64,000 nt of DNA from contig JAJCZL010000078.1 in assembly GCA_029262415.1 (NCBI GenBank), positions 1 to 64,000 of the forward strand. The letters are read 5' to 3'. Shown piece by piece: positions 8,958 through 19,294 of the stretch. The notes under the pieces are model-generated. The model had not been told where the DNA came from. It saw only the letters and a list, made by a program, of their open reading frames with translations, and made no database searches. The first letter of the stretch is position 1. Each line of letters begins with the position of its first letter. Both the position numbers and the translations under genes were made by a program. The stretch comes from Deltaproteobacteria bacterium (GTDB lineage Bacteria; Desulfobacterota; Binatia; UBA1149; JAJCZL01).

Positions 8958-10571
8958 ATGTGGTCGATCGGGAACAGAACTGTGTCGCGGGGGGTCGTGG
9001 CTGCGCTCCTTATGGCGGCGCTGGTTTTTCAGTCTCCGGCGGCGTACGCGTTCGAATTCCGGACCATAGACGGCAGCGGGAACAACCTGGCCGACCCCGC
9101 AATGGGGGCGGCTGGTACGATGCTGATCCGGCGTATGACCAACGCTTACGGCGACGGTGCCTCCTCGATGGGGGGCGCGCACCGCGCGGGCGCTCGTGAG
9201 GTTAGCAATGCGGTCTGCATGCAGACCGCTGACTCTCCCAACGCTGCCGGCGCGTCGGATTTTCTCTGGCAGTGGGGGCAGTTCCTCGACCACGACATCG
9301 ACCTGACCGAGTCGGCCACACCCGTTGAGTCGGCTGATATCCCGGTGCCGATGGGTGATCCGTTCTTTGATCCCGGTTCGACCGGACTGGCGGTGATCGG
9401 GTTCAACCGCTCCGGGTACGATCGCACGATGGCTGCTCAGACAGGGATGCGCGAGCAAACCAACGGCATCAGTGCATGGATTGACGCTTCCAACGTCTAT
9501 GGGTCCGACCGCGAGCGCGCTGCCGCTCTGCGTACCAACGATGGTAGCGGCCGGTTGAAGATGACCGAGTCCGGACTGCTGCCGCGGAACACCGCCGGTT
9601 TGCCAAATGCGGGCGGACCCGGCGCTAATCTGTTTTTGGCCGGCGACATCCGTGCCAACGAACAAGTTGGCTTGACGACAATGCACACGCTCTTCGTAAG
9701 AGAGCACAATCGGATCGCCGGGCTCATCGCCGATGCGAGTCCGCAGATGAGTGGAGAGGAGGTCTACCAGCGCAGCCGACGAATCGTTGGCGCGTTGATG
9801 CAGGTGATCACCTACCGCCAGTACTTGCCGACGCTGTTCGGCCGCGGCCGTATGTCGGTGTCCCGGGGGTACAAGCCGGCGAGGCGCGCTGCGATCATGA
9901 ACGAGTTTTCGACCGCGGCCTACCGTTGGGGCCATAGTGCTCTCAGCCCGCAGCTGTTACGCTTGGACGCCCTTGGCAACGAGATCGCCGAGGGACACCT
10001 GGCTTTGCGCGAAGCATTTTTCGCCCCGCATCGGATCACGGACGAAGGTGGCATCGAACCGATACTGCGCGGGCTCGCGAGCCAGAGGTGTCAGGAAGTC
10101 GATGCGATGATCGTCGACGACGTGCGGAACTTTTTGTTCGGACCCCCCGGCTCGGGCGGATTTGATCTCGCCTCGCTTAACATCCAACGTGGTCGTGACC
10201 ACGGGTTGCCGTCGTACGACGATGCCCGTGCAGCTATCGGGCTTAAGCGCGTCGGATCGTTTGGCGACATTACCCGCGATCGCGAAATGCAGGAACGGCT
10301 CGCCTCGGTTTACCGTGCGCCGGAGGATGTCGATCTGTGGGTAGGATTGCTCGCTGAAGATAAACTGCCGCGTTCGCTCGTCGGGCCGCTTGCTTATCGG
10401 ATGATGCGTGAGCAGTTTGAGGCTCTTCGTGACGGTGACCGTTTGTGGTGGCGGCGCGAACTGACCAAGCCGGAGCGCCGGATGGTCCGAGGCACTCGGC
10501 TATCAGACGTCATCCGGCGTAACACCTCGATCGATCGGGAGATCCGGCGCAACGTCTTTCGCGCGCATTGA
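8958..10571 (+). CDS. Exported animal-type haem peroxidase
   Basis: A 537-residue protein of the peroxidase-cyclooxygenase (animal haem peroxidase) superfamily. It starts with a Sec signal peptide (hydrophobic VVAALLMAALVFQ, cleavage after AYA). WGQFLDHDIDLTE carries the distal His with adjacent Ca-binding Asp, LFVREHNRIA is the conserved catalytic region, and YRWGHSAL holds the proximal His. LNIQRGRDHGLPSY is another family signature. These enzymes use hydrogen peroxide to oxidise halides, phenols or other substrates, here presumably in the periplasm or outside. I chose ATG 8958 over an in-frame ATG at 8928 because the signal peptide then has normal length. Physiological substrate is unknown. 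Confidence 0.9.
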   Translation: MWSIGNRTVSRGVVAALLMAALVFQSPAAYAFEFRTIDGSGNNLADPAMGAAGTMLIRRMTNAYGDGASSMGGAHRAGAREVSNAVCMQTADSPNAAGASDFLWQWGQFLDHDIDLTESATPVESADIPVPMGDPFFDPGSTGLAVIGFNRSGYDRTMAAQTGMREQTNGISAWIDASNVYGSDRERAAALRTNDGSGRLKMTESGLLPRNTAGLPNAGGPGANLFLAGDIRANEQVGLTTMHTLFVREHNRIAGLIADASPQMSGEEVYQRSRRIVGALMQVITYRQYLPTLFGRGRMSVSRGYKPARRAAIMNEFSTAAYRWGHSALSPQLLRLDALGNEIAEGHLALREAFFAPHRITDEGGIEPILRGLASQRCQEVDAMIVDDVRNFLFGPPGSGGFDLASLNIQRGRDHGLPSYDDARAAIGLKRVGSFGDITRDREMQERLASVYRAPEDVDLWVGLLAEDKLPRSLVGPLAYRMMREQFEALRDGDRLWWRRELTKPERRMVRGTRLSDVIRRNTSIDREIRRNVFRAH

Positions 10572-10603
10572 CCCAAGCACGGCACCGGACAACAATCGTT
10601 CGC

Positions 10604-10804
10604 ATGAGCCGAAAAGTCATAGTCGATTTCGATCTTTGTGAAGCCAACGCCGTGTGCATGGCTGCAGCGCCGGAGATATTCAAAGTGGACGACGAGGACC
10701 TCCTGCACCTGTTGACGGAAACCATCCCCGACGATCTGCAGACCAAGGCCGAAAATGCCGTACGCATGTGCCCCCGCCAAGCGATCAAGATCGTCGAAGA
10801 ATAG
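10604..10804 (+). CDS. Small 3-Cys ferredoxin, probably [3Fe-4S]
   Basis: A 66-residue ferredoxin starting at ATG 10604. It has Cys12-x5-Cys18 and a C-terminal Cys56-Pro. The fourth cluster Cys of [4Fe-4S] ferredoxins is replaced by Ala (LCEANAVC), a pattern typical of [3Fe-4S] ferredoxins that feed cytochrome P450 or other oxygenases. It begins 32 bases after the peroxidase gene. No P450 is in the window, so its partner is unknown. A longer reading frame from a TTG at 10568 is possible but overlaps the peroxidase stop. Confidence 0.88.
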   Translation: MSRKVIVDFDLCEANAVCMAAAPEIFKVDDEDLLHLLTETIPDDLQTKAENAVRMCPRQAIKIVEE

Positions 10805-10824
10805 AAACGCGCGTAAACACTGCG

Positions 10825-11847
10825 ATGGGTGCGGCGACGCAAGCGGGGCGGTGGACGAAGGCGACCGACAAGCGTCTGCTCAAGGTGAGGCTTTGCGATC
10901 TCGGTCTCCAGATCGAGGGGTCTTGGCTGGAGCAGCCGCTGCGGCGCGTCGAGCTTGAACTCGAAGCCAAGGGTATACGCTTCAAGCCTCACTACTGGCT
11001 CTCCGGCGAATGGTTCTCTCCTGACGGCGTGCCGGGGGTCGCTATCCCTTTCTTCCTCGCCGATTCCCGCCTGATGCGACTCGAGAAGAAACAAATGCTC
11101 GAGATCGAGGGGGCGACACGGTCGCAGTGCCTGCGTTTTCTCCGGCATGAGGTTGGCCACGCCGTACAACACGCCTATCTGTTGCACCGTCGCCGCCGCT
11201 GGCAGCAGGTCTTTGGTAGCTCCTCGCGCCGCTACCCGGATGCGTACAGGCCGAATCCGGCCAGCCGCAACTATGTTCTCCATCTTGACTATTGGTACGC
11301 GCAGGCGCACCCCGACGAGGATTTTGCCGAGACGTTTGCGGTGTGGCTGGCGCCGGGCTCTGCATGGCAGAAGCGCTACAAGGGATGGCCGGCGCTACGC
11401 AAGCTTGTCTACGTCGACGAGTTGATGGCCGGCCTCGCCGGCAAGCCTGCGCGGGTTCGCAGCCGCCGAAAGGTCGATCCATTGAATCGGCTGACCGAAA
11501 CCCTCGGGGAGTACTATGACTCAAAGCACGCGCGCTTCGAATCGCTGACGACCAACGTCTACGACGCCGATTTGCGCCGCCTTTTCGCGGGCGAGGCCGG
11601 CAAGGGGATTGCAGCGTCGCAGTTTCTACACCGCAGCCGCGCGCGGGTGCGACGCATGGTCGCGGCTGGAACGGGACGGCACGAATACGCCGTAGACCTA
11701 CTCCTCAAAGAGATGATGAAGAGGAGCCGCGAGCTCGAATTGCGCACGGCCGCCGACCCTGACGACCTCGTTGTGCGGTTGGCGATCCTACTGGCTGCGC
11801 GATCGGTTGAGTATCTTTACAGGGGGCGGGAATGGCACGCGATGTGA
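10825..11847 (+). CDS. Putative zinc-binding metallopeptidase (Peptidase_Mx-like)
   Basis: A 340-residue cytoplasmic protein with the zincin motif HEVGHAVQHAY near residue 110, where two His bind zinc and Glu is the base. PDEDFAETFAVWL about 60 residues later probably gives the third ligand, Glu. The overall pattern matches the uncharacterised putative zinc-binding peptidase group. The C-terminal third is rich in Arg and Lys and helical. No signal peptide. I chose ATG 10825 because the upstream part of the open frame overlaps the ferredoxin gene. The ATP-grasp gene follows after 37 bases, so the two are likely cotranscribed and functionally linked. Confidence 0.8.
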   Translation: MGAATQAGRWTKATDKRLLKVRLCDLGLQIEGSWLEQPLRRVELELEAKGIRFKPHYWLSGEWFSPDGVPGVAIPFFLADSRLMRLEKKQMLEIEGATRSQCLRFLRHEVGHAVQHAYLLHRRRRWQQVFGSSSRRYPDAYRPNPASRNYVLHLDYWYAQAHPDEDFAETFAVWLAPGSAWQKRYKGWPALRKLVYVDELMAGLAGKPARVRSRRKVDPLNRLTETLGEYYDSKHARFESLTTNVYDADLRRLFAGEAGKGIAASQFLHRSRARVRRMVAAGTGRHEYAVDLLLKEMMKRSRELELRTAADPDDLVVRLAILLAARSVEYLYRGREWHAM

Positions 11848-11884
11848 TTCGTGAAACGGACGAGGGCGAGGCGCCGTCGACGCG

Positions 11885-12898
11885 ATGAAGTCATTGCGCG
11901 TCATGGTGCTCGTCCATTACCAGTTGGTTCCTCCTGACACGCTCAAGGGCCTCAGCGAGGCGGAAGCTTACGATATCAAAACGGAGTTCGATGTCGTCGA
12001 TACGCTGCGTCGCATCGGACACGACGTGCACGTGCTCGGAGTCGGCGACGAAATACGGCCGATCCGCCATGCGGTGACGGAACACAAACCCGACGTGGTC
12101 TTCAACCTGCTCGAAGAGTTCGACGGCAACACGGCCTTTGATCATCACGTTGTCTCCTACCTCGAATTGCTTGGTGTCGCCTACACCGGCTGCAATCCAC
12201 GCGGCCTGGTCATTTCTCGCGATAAAGCGTTGTCAAAGAAGCTGTTCGCATACCATCGGATTCCGACGCCGAAATTCGCCGTGATCAGAACGGGGCGTAA
12301 GGTAAAGGTTCCGAAGGCGCTCAGTTATCCGCTGATCGTAAAGTCGCAGATCGAGGAGTCCTCACTTGGGATTGCCAAGGCGTCGGTGGTTGGTGACGAA
12401 GAACAGCTTATCGAGCGCGTCCGCATCATCCACGAACGCGTCAAAACCGACGCATTGGTGGAGGAGTTCGTCGAGGGGAGGGAGGTTTATGCGGGGTTGA
12501 TTGGCAACCACCGTCTCACCGTGTTGCCGCCGCAGGAGCTTGTCATTTCAGGGCTTGCCGAGGGGGAGTTCCTCATCGCGACCGAGAAGGTCAAGCACGA
12601 CCGCGGATACCAGGAGCGGCACGGGGTCGACATCAAGCTGTTCGATGGCCCACCGGAGCTCCTGCGAACCCTCGAACGTTTGGCCAAGCGGGTGTTTCGC
12701 GTTCTCCAGTTGAGCGGCTACGCGCGTGTCGATTTCCGGCTCGACGCCGACGGTATGCCCTTCGTATTGGAGGCCAATCCAAACCCGGAGATCGCCCGTT
12801 CTGAAGAAGTCTCCACTTCGGCCGAAGCCGCGGGGTTGAGCTACGAAGAGCTGATCCAGCGTATCGTCAACCTGGCCATGCAGCGTGCGGTTCGGTGA
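11885..12898 (+). CDS. ATP-grasp ligase of the D-Ala-D-Ala ligase family
   Basis: A 337-residue ATP-grasp enzyme. It has an N-terminal pre-ATP-grasp domain (DVVFNLLEEFDGN), the LGVAYTGCNPRGLVISRDKALSKKL region, the ATP-binding VKSQIEESSLGI loop, EEFVEGREVYAGL, and the metal-binding end YARVDFRLDADG and LEANPNPEIA. Ddl enzymes have a similar layout, but the final motif has PNPE where Ddl has N-x-x-PG, and no peptidoglycan genes adjoin. It more likely joins some other amino acid or peptide. The pairing with a Zn-peptidase suggests synthesis and cleavage or processing of one small peptide-like product. Substrate unknown. Confidence 0.82.
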   Translation: MKSLRVMVLVHYQLVPPDTLKGLSEAEAYDIKTEFDVVDTLRRIGHDVHVLGVGDEIRPIRHAVTEHKPDVVFNLLEEFDGNTAFDHHVVSYLELLGVAYTGCNPRGLVISRDKALSKKLFAYHRIPTPKFAVIRTGRKVKVPKALSYPLIVKSQIEESSLGIAKASVVGDEEQLIERVRIIHERVKTDALVEEFVEGREVYAGLIGNHRLTVLPPQELVISGLAEGEFLIATEKVKHDRGYQERHGVDIKLFDGPPELLRTLERLAKRVFRVLQLSGYARVDFRLDADGMPFVLEANPNPEIARSEEVSTSAEAAGLSYEELIQRIVNLAMQRAVR

Positions 12899-12991
12899 CG
12901 ATCAGGAGCGGGGGTTGACGGTGAGAATCTATCGACAGCGGCCGAACCGGGGTGGTCGTTTTGGTAGCGATAGCACCGCGTTCGACGCGCG

Positions 12992-14350
12992 TTAGACTTC
13001 GTGAATCGACTCGAAAGCCGGAACTATGGTTTTCCAGCCGATTTCGCCGCGGATCCTTGCTGCGAGCGCTTCGGCGGCGTCCGGTTCTCCGTGGGTAACG
13101 AAGACCTGGGAGGGCGTGGTCGTCGTCGTGCTTAACCACGTGAGTATTTCGTCCGCGTCCGCATGAGCTGAGAGCGAGTCGAGCTCGACGATCGTGGCCC
13201 GGATCGGGACTTCGGAGCCGTGTATCTTGACGCTCGTCGCTCCCTGTACCATGGACGCGCCGCGGGTCTGTGGCGCTTGGAAGCCGGTGAACATCACCGT
13301 GTTGGCCGGGTCGGGCGCGAAGCGGACGAGGTGATGGAGGATGCGCCCACCGGTGGCCATACCGCTCGCCGAGACGATGACCATCGGCCCGTTGCGTTGG
13401 TTCAACGCCTTCGACTCCTCCGCGGTTTTCACCAGCGTGACCCCGGAGCACATCTCTGTGCATTGCGCGGGCGAGAGTCGGTGTTCGCTGTGATGCCGGC
13501 AGAAGAGTTCGGTCGCGTTGATCGCCATCGGACTGTTGAGGAAAGTGGGGACGTGGGGGATTCGGCCTTCGCGCCTAAGGTCGGCGAGAATTCTGAGGAT
13601 GCTTTGTGTACGCCCGACCGCAAACGCGGGGATCAACACCACCCCTCCACCAGCGACTGTCTTGGAAACCACCCGTTGGACTAGATCGTGAGCGTCGGCA
13701 TCCGGGTGCTTCCTGTCACCGTAGGTAGACTCTACGACGATGACATCGGCCTCTCCTGCGGCAGCCGGGGGATTCATCACAGGGTCGACGCGGCGGCCGA
13801 GATCACCCGAGAATAGCAGGCGACGGCCACCTACGCTCAGATGTACGGAGGCTGCGCCGAGGATATGTCCGGCGCGACAAAACCGCGCTCGGACGTGATC
13901 GGAAACCCTCACGTCGGCATCGAACGCGACCGGTTCCAGGTGCCTGAGCGAGGTCTCGGCGTCGCGTGCGGTGTATAGCGGCAGGGCGGGGCTGTGCTTG
14001 GAGAACTGGTGTTTGTTTGCGTAGCGAGCGGCCTCTTCCTGTAGGTAGCCGGCGTCGCGAAGCATGATCTCGCACAGGTCTGCGGTTGCCTCGCTTGCGT
14101 ACACGCGCCCCTTGAATCCGCGTTTTACCAGCAAAGGGAGGTAGCCGCTGTGATCGAGGTGTGCGTGGGTGAGCAGTGCGGCATCCAATGTCGCGGGGTC
14201 GAAGCCGGGAGCATCCCAATTGCGCGTGCGCAGCTCCTTGCGGCCCTGAAACAAGCCGCAATCGACCAAAACCCGGGTGCCCTGGTGTTCCACCAGGTAT
14301 TTAGACCCGGTTACCGTCCCGGTTCCGCCGAGGAAACTGACGCGTACCAT
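12992..14350 (-). CDS. Metallo-beta-lactamase/beta-CASP RNA nuclease
   Basis: A 452-residue enzyme of the beta-CASP branch (CPSF73/YSH1-like), expected to cut RNA with two zinc ions. Motif 1-2 is THAHLDHSGYLP. HILGAASVHL and FSGDLGR give motifs 3-4, VSASGMATGGR is the beta-CASP region and SLSAHADADEIL the C-terminal His motif. No KH or S1 domain. An in-frame ATG seven codons upstream is possible; I used 14350 because the family begins at VRVSFLGGTGTVTGS. It is convergent with the ATP-grasp gene and divergent from mdh. Confidence 0.92.
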   Translation of the reverse strand: MVRVSFLGGTGTVTGSKYLVEHQGTRVLVDCGLFQGRKELRTRNWDAPGFDPATLDAALLTHAHLDHSGYLPLLVKRGFKGRVYASEATADLCEIMLRDAGYLQEEAARYANKHQFSKHSPALPLYTARDAETSLRHLEPVAFDADVRVSDHVRARFCRAGHILGAASVHLSVGGRRLLFSGDLGRRVDPVMNPPAAAGEADVIVVESTYGDRKHPDADAHDLVQRVVSKTVAGGGVVLIPAFAVGRTQSILRILADLRREGRIPHVPTFLNSPMAINATELFCRHHSEHRLSPAQCTEMCSGVTLVKTAEESKALNQRNGPMVIVSASGMATGGRILHHLVRFAPDPANTVMFTGFQAPQTRGASMVQGATSVKIHGSEVPIRATIVELDSLSAHADADEILTWLSTTTTTPSQVFVTHGEPDAAEALAARIRGEIGWKTIVPAFESIHEV

Positions 14351-14583
14351 ATGTGATCGACACCCGATCATGATCCGGGGTGCAACGGAAGGCCGCGGAG
14401 GAGCCGAAGCCGCAACCCCGGCGCGCGATCGCCGATTGGTCGGTCCCCGGATACCGCGGCGGCCGGAACCGGCGTTTGTGGCGACCGGCAGGGCCTTGCT
14501 GCAGACGCACCCATCGCTGGTGCTGCAGCGCGTTGACTAACGCCCCCTCCTTGGATAGCAAACATTGCTTACCCGCGTGGTGA

Positions 14584-15561
<978 letters not shown>

Positions 15562-15566
15562 GTGCA

Positions 15567-16820
15567 GTGAACATCCACGAGTATCAAGGCAAGCAGCTGT
15601 TGCGCGATTTCGGTGTCACCGTGCCGCGCAGCAAGATGATAACCAAGGCATCCGAGGCGGTGGCTGCGGCGAAAGAACTTGGCACCAAAGTCGTCGTCGT
15701 GAAATCGCAGATTCACGCCGGAGGCAGGGGCGCAGGAGCGATCGTCGCAGATGAGCAAGAAGCCGCCCGAGTTTTCCGAGCTAACCTCGAAAAGGAAGGC
15801 CTACCCAAACACAACAAACCGGGCGGCGTGCAGCTCGCCAAGTCTCCGCAAGAGGCTGGCGAGATCGCCGCGGTCTTGCTCGGCGGATTGCTGGTCACCA
15901 AGCAGACTGGAGCCTCGGGTAAACGGGTGAATCGTGTCCTCATCGAAGAGGGAATCGATATTAAAGAAGAACTTTACATTTCGATGTTGCTCAACCGCGA
16001 GACCGGTCGCCACATGGTGCTTGCGAGCACCGAGGGTGGCATGGACATCGAGAAGGTCGCGGAGCAGACACCGGAAAAGATCTTCAAGGCGGAGATCAAC
16101 CCGGCAGTCGGGATGCGCGACTTTCAGGCCCGTGACGTTGCTTTTGCGCTCGGGGTACCTGCCGAGAAGATCAGCGACGCGGTAAAGTTCCTGAAGACCC
16201 TGTTCGCAGCGTACTTGCAGCTCGACGCCTCTATGCTGGAGATTAACCCGCTGGTGTTGAAGGGTGACGGAACGCTGATCGCGTTGGACAGTAAGCTGTC
16301 GTTCGACGACAACGCAGTTTACCGCCAGCCTGCGATGAAAGACATGCGCGATTCTGACGAAGAGGATCCGCGCGAGCAGCAAGCCGCCGAATTTGATCTG
16401 AGCTACATTGCGCTGGATGGCAACATCGGTTGCATGGTCAACGGTGCGGGTTTGGCGATGGCGACGATGGATATCATCCATCACCACGGCGGCGAACCTG
16501 CCAACTTCTTGGATGTCGGGGGCGGTGCAGATGCTGGAAAAGTCGCGGCAGCGTTTAAGATTATTCTGCAAGACGACGCGGTCAAAGCCGTGTTTGTGAA
16601 CATCTTCGGCGGCATCATGCAGTGCGACGTGCTGGCCACGGGTGTGGTCGAGGCGGCCAAACAGGTTAAGCTTTCGATCCCTTTGGTGGTGCGTCTCGAA
16701 GGCACCAATGTTGAACAGGGCCGCAAGATCCTCGCCGAATCCGGAATCAAGGTGATTAACGCGACCGACATGACCGACGGCGCGAAGAAAGCCGTCGAAG
16801 CGGCAGGCCTGGCAGGCTAG
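15567..16820 (+). CDS. sucC: Succinyl-CoA synthetase beta subunit
   Basis: A 417-residue ATP-grasp subunit that with SucD makes succinate and ATP or GTP from succinyl-CoA. It starts with [19 protein letters not shown], has the nucleotide-binding [14 protein letters not shown] loop, [12 protein letters not shown], the [18 protein letters not shown] region and [13 protein letters not shown]. It is about 25-30 residues longer than most homologues, with extra residues around [13 protein letters not shown] and [17 protein letters not shown] start five bases after the mdh stop. Confidence 0.96.
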   Translation: MNIHEYQGKQLLRDFGVTVPRSKMITKASEAVAAAKELGTKVVVVKSQIHAGGRGAGAIVADEQEAARVFRANLEKEGLPKHNKPGGVQLAKSPQEAGEIAAVLLGGLLVTKQTGASGKRVNRVLIEEGIDIKEELYISMLLNRETGRHMVLASTEGGMDIEKVAEQTPEKIFKAEINPAVGMRDFQARDVAFALGVPAEKISDAVKFLKTLFAAYLQLDASMLEINPLVLKGDGTLIALDSKLSFDDNAVYRQPAMKDMRDSDEEDPREQQAAEFDLSYIALDGNIGCMVNGAGLAMATMDIIHHHGGEPANFLDVGGGADAGKVAAAFKIILQDDAVKAVFVNIFGGIMQCDVLATGVVEAAKQVKLSIPLVVRLEGTNVEQGRKILAESGIKVINATDMTDGAKKAVEAAGLAG

Positions 16821-16861
16821 GTGGGCAAGGCGGACCGCGCGAGCAAGGTGAAAATAGTTCG

Positions 16862-17755
16862 ATGAGTGTACTACTGAATTCCGAAAGTAGAGTGTTAACG
16901 CAGGGCTTGGGGGGAACCGGTAAGTTTCATCTCAAGGGTTGCAGGGAGTACGGCACCAAGATGGTCGCCGCGGTTCGGCCCGGCAAGGGTGGCACCGACT
17001 GGGAAGGCACCCCCATCTTTGACACCGTCGGGCAGGCGGTTGCGGCCGAGGGCTGCGACGTCTCGGTGATCTATGTCCCGCCGCCCGGTGCGGCCGATGC
17101 GATTATGGAAGCGGCCGCAGCCGGCATCGGCGTGATCATCTGCATCACCGAGGGGATCCCGGTTAACGACATGGTCGAAGTTCAAGCATTCCTTGAAGAT
17201 GTTGACTGCGTCCTGATCGGCCCCAACTGTCCCGGCGTGATTACCCCCGGACAGGCCAAGGTTGGAATCATGCCTGGGTATATCCACAAGCCCGGACGCG
17301 TCGGTGTCGTCTCGCGCAGCGGCACCTTGACCTATGAGGCGGTGCACCAGCTGACGCAGTCGGGCATCGGCCAATCGACCTGCATCGGTATAGGCGGCGA
17401 TCCGATCGTCGGAACGCGTCACATCGACGCGATGAAACTATTCAACGACGACCCCGATACTGATGCAGTGATCATGATCGGCGAGATCGGCGGCACTGCC
17501 GAAGAGGCCGCCGCCGCGTGGGTGAAAGAGAACATGACCAAGCCGGTGGCCGCGTTCATTGCCGGCAAGACCGCGCCTGCAGGCAAACGCATGGGCCACG
17601 CCGGCGCGATCATCTCGGGTGGCTCGGGAACCGCGGAATCGAAAGTCGCGGCACTGGAAGCCGCCGGCATCACGGTTGCTGAGAGCCCGGCCGACATGGG
17701 CACTGCGATGATTAAAGCGGCGGAGAAAGCCGGCCTGGACTTACAGGCGGCCTGA
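16862..17755 (+). CDS. sucD: Succinyl-CoA synthetase alpha subunit
   Basis: A 297-residue CoA-binding subunit. [26 protein letters not shown] is a CoA-binding Rossmann region (shown in part), with [16 protein letters not shown] and [15 protein letters not shown] conserved. [14 protein letters not shown] carries the His that is phosphorylated in catalysis. It completes the SucCD heterodimer. Forty-one bases separate it from sucC. Confidence 0.96.
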   Translation: MSVLLNSESRVLTQGLGGTGKFHLKGCREYGTKMVAAVRPGKGGTDWEGTPIFDTVGQAVAAEGCDVSVIYVPPPGAADAIMEAAAAGIGVIICITEGIPVNDMVEVQAFLEDVDCVLIGPNCPGVITPGQAKVGIMPGYIHKPGRVGVVSRSGTLTYEAVHQLTQSGIGQSTCIGIGGDPIVGTRHIDAMKLFNDDPDTDAVIMIGEIGGTAEEAAAAWVKENMTKPVAAFIAGKTAPAGKRMGHAGAIISGGSGTAESKVAALEAAGITVAESPADMGTAMIKAAEKAGLDLQAA

Positions 17756-17787
17756 GCCGCAGGGTTTGTAAGGAGTTAACAAAGACA

Positions 17788-18210
17788 ATGTCCGACCGCA
17801 CGTTTGGAATTGTAAAGCCCGATGCCGTCAAGGCCGGTGCGACCGGTGACATCCTCGCCATGGCCGAGAAAGCCGGCTTGAAGATCATCGGCGCACGCAT
17901 GATCCACATGAAGAAGGAAGACGCCGAGGGGTTCTACCACGTCCACGCCGATAAGGGCTTCTTCGGTGAACTGACCGCCTTCATGTCCGAAGGCCCGGTG
18001 CTGGTGTTCGTGATGGAGGGCGCCAACGCGATTAAGACCTGGCGCGACACGCTCGGTGCGACCAACCCCGCAGAGGCCGCCGAAGGGACCATCCGTAAGA
18101 AGTTCGGTACCAACATCGAACGCAACGCCGCACACGGTTCGGACGCGCCGGAGACGGCTGCTTTCGAGATCGGCTACTTCTTTAACGGCCTGCAGCTCTT
18201 CTCGCGCTAG
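17788..18210 (+). CDS. ndk: Nucleoside diphosphate kinase
   Basis: A 140-residue enzyme that transfers phosphate between nucleoside triphosphates and diphosphates. It begins with TFGIVKPDAVKAGATG, and NAAHGSDAPETA holds the catalytic phospho-His. A good Shine-Dalgarno, AAGGAG, lies 7-12 bases upstream. Its place directly after sucCD fits known links between NDK and succinyl-CoA synthetase. Confidence 0.97.
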   Translation: MSDRTFGIVKPDAVKAGATGDILAMAEKAGLKIIGARMIHMKKEDAEGFYHVHADKGFFGELTAFMSEGPVLVFVMEGANAIKTWRDTLGATNPAEAAEGTIRKKFGTNIERNAAHGSDAPETAAFEIGYFFNGLQLFSR

Positions 18211-18220
18211 GATTGTGCGG

Positions 18221-19285
18221 GTGGACGCGGGCCGTACGCCGGACGACCGCCGCACGCATCTACGCTCGCAAACCCTTGAGTCGCTGGCCGTGTGGACGGC
18301 CAAGCGCGGCTTCGAAGACTTCCGTGCCTCGCAAGTTGCCGGCTGGATATACAACCGTCCGCTTGCGCCCGTTGAAGCGATGCACACTCTGCCTGCGGCG
18401 GTACGCGCGGCGTTAACCGAAGACTTCGTCTGCTCGGTGCCCGGGTTGCCGGGGAATCAGCTGTCGGTCGACGGCACCCGTAAGTTTCTCTCTCAGTTCG
18501 AAGACGGGCGCATAGTCGAGAGCGTCATCATTCCCCGCGACGAACGGCTGACGCTGTGTATCTCCGCGCAGGCCGGTTGTGCGATGGACTGCAAATTCTG
18601 CGCGACGGCTACGCTCGGCCTGCTGCGCAACTTAGAAGCGGGGGAGATCGTCGGGCAGATTTTACGCGCACGCGAGTTCTCTGCCGGCCACCCACTGACC
18701 AACTACGTGTTTATGGGCATGGGTGAGCCGCTGGCCAACTACGATCGTCTGCTCGTGGCGATCGAGATAATGACGGCGCGTTGGGGCCTGGGGATCTCGC
18801 CACGACGAATTACCGTCTCTACCGTCGGCTTGGTTCCGCAGCTCGAACGCTTGGTAACTGAGACTAATGTAAACATCGCGGTGTCTCTCAGCGCAGCCCG
18901 CGACGAGCTGCGCGATCGGCTTATGCCGGTAAACAGGCGCTATCCGCTCGCCGAGTTGATGGGTGCGTGCAAGCGCTTAGGTCTGCCCAAACGCAAACGT
19001 GTGACGTTTGAATACGTTATGCTTGCCGGCGTGAACGACACGAAGCGAGACGCCGAAGATCTGATCCGACTGTTCCACGGACTCGCGGTCAAGCTCAACT
19101 TGATTCCGTTCAACCCTTATCCCGGAAGTGGTTTCGAGCGGCCGAGCGATGAGCACACCCGTGACTTCCAGGAGCGTATTTTGGCTGCGGGCGTTCATAC
19201 CACTGTGCGTACCAGCCGGGGCCGTGATATCGACGCCGCTTGTGGACAGCTTGCTGCCGCTTCGCCGCCGCGCGACCAGGGTTGA
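18221..19285 (+). CDS. rlmN: Dual-specificity RNA methyltransferase RlmN
   Basis: A 354-residue radical SAM enzyme that methylates C2 of A2503 in 23S rRNA and probably A37 in some tRNAs. The cluster Cys are in CAMDCKFC (residues 120, 124, 127). GMGEPLANYD is the SAM-binding GEP motif, and Cys in the C-terminal DIDAACGQLA is the methyl-transfer residue. The GTG at 18221 is preferred: TAGGA lies eight bases upstream and the frame otherwise runs back into ndk. GTG 18215 is an alternative. Confidence 0.94.
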   Translation: MDAGRTPDDRRTHLRSQTLESLAVWTAKRGFEDFRASQVAGWIYNRPLAPVEAMHTLPAAVRAALTEDFVCSVPGLPGNQLSVDGTRKFLSQFEDGRIVESVIIPRDERLTLCISAQAGCAMDCKFCATATLGLLRNLEAGEIVGQILRAREFSAGHPLTNYVFMGMGEPLANYDRLLVAIEIMTARWGLGISPRRITVSTVGLVPQLERLVTETNVNIAVSLSAARDELRDRLMPVNRRYPLAELMGACKRLGLPKRKRVTFEYVMLAGVNDTKRDAEDLIRLFHGLAVKLNLIPFNPYPGSGFERPSDEHTRDFQERILAAGVHTTVRTSRGRDIDAACGQLAAASPPRDQG

Positions 19286-19294
19286 GAGGGCCGC

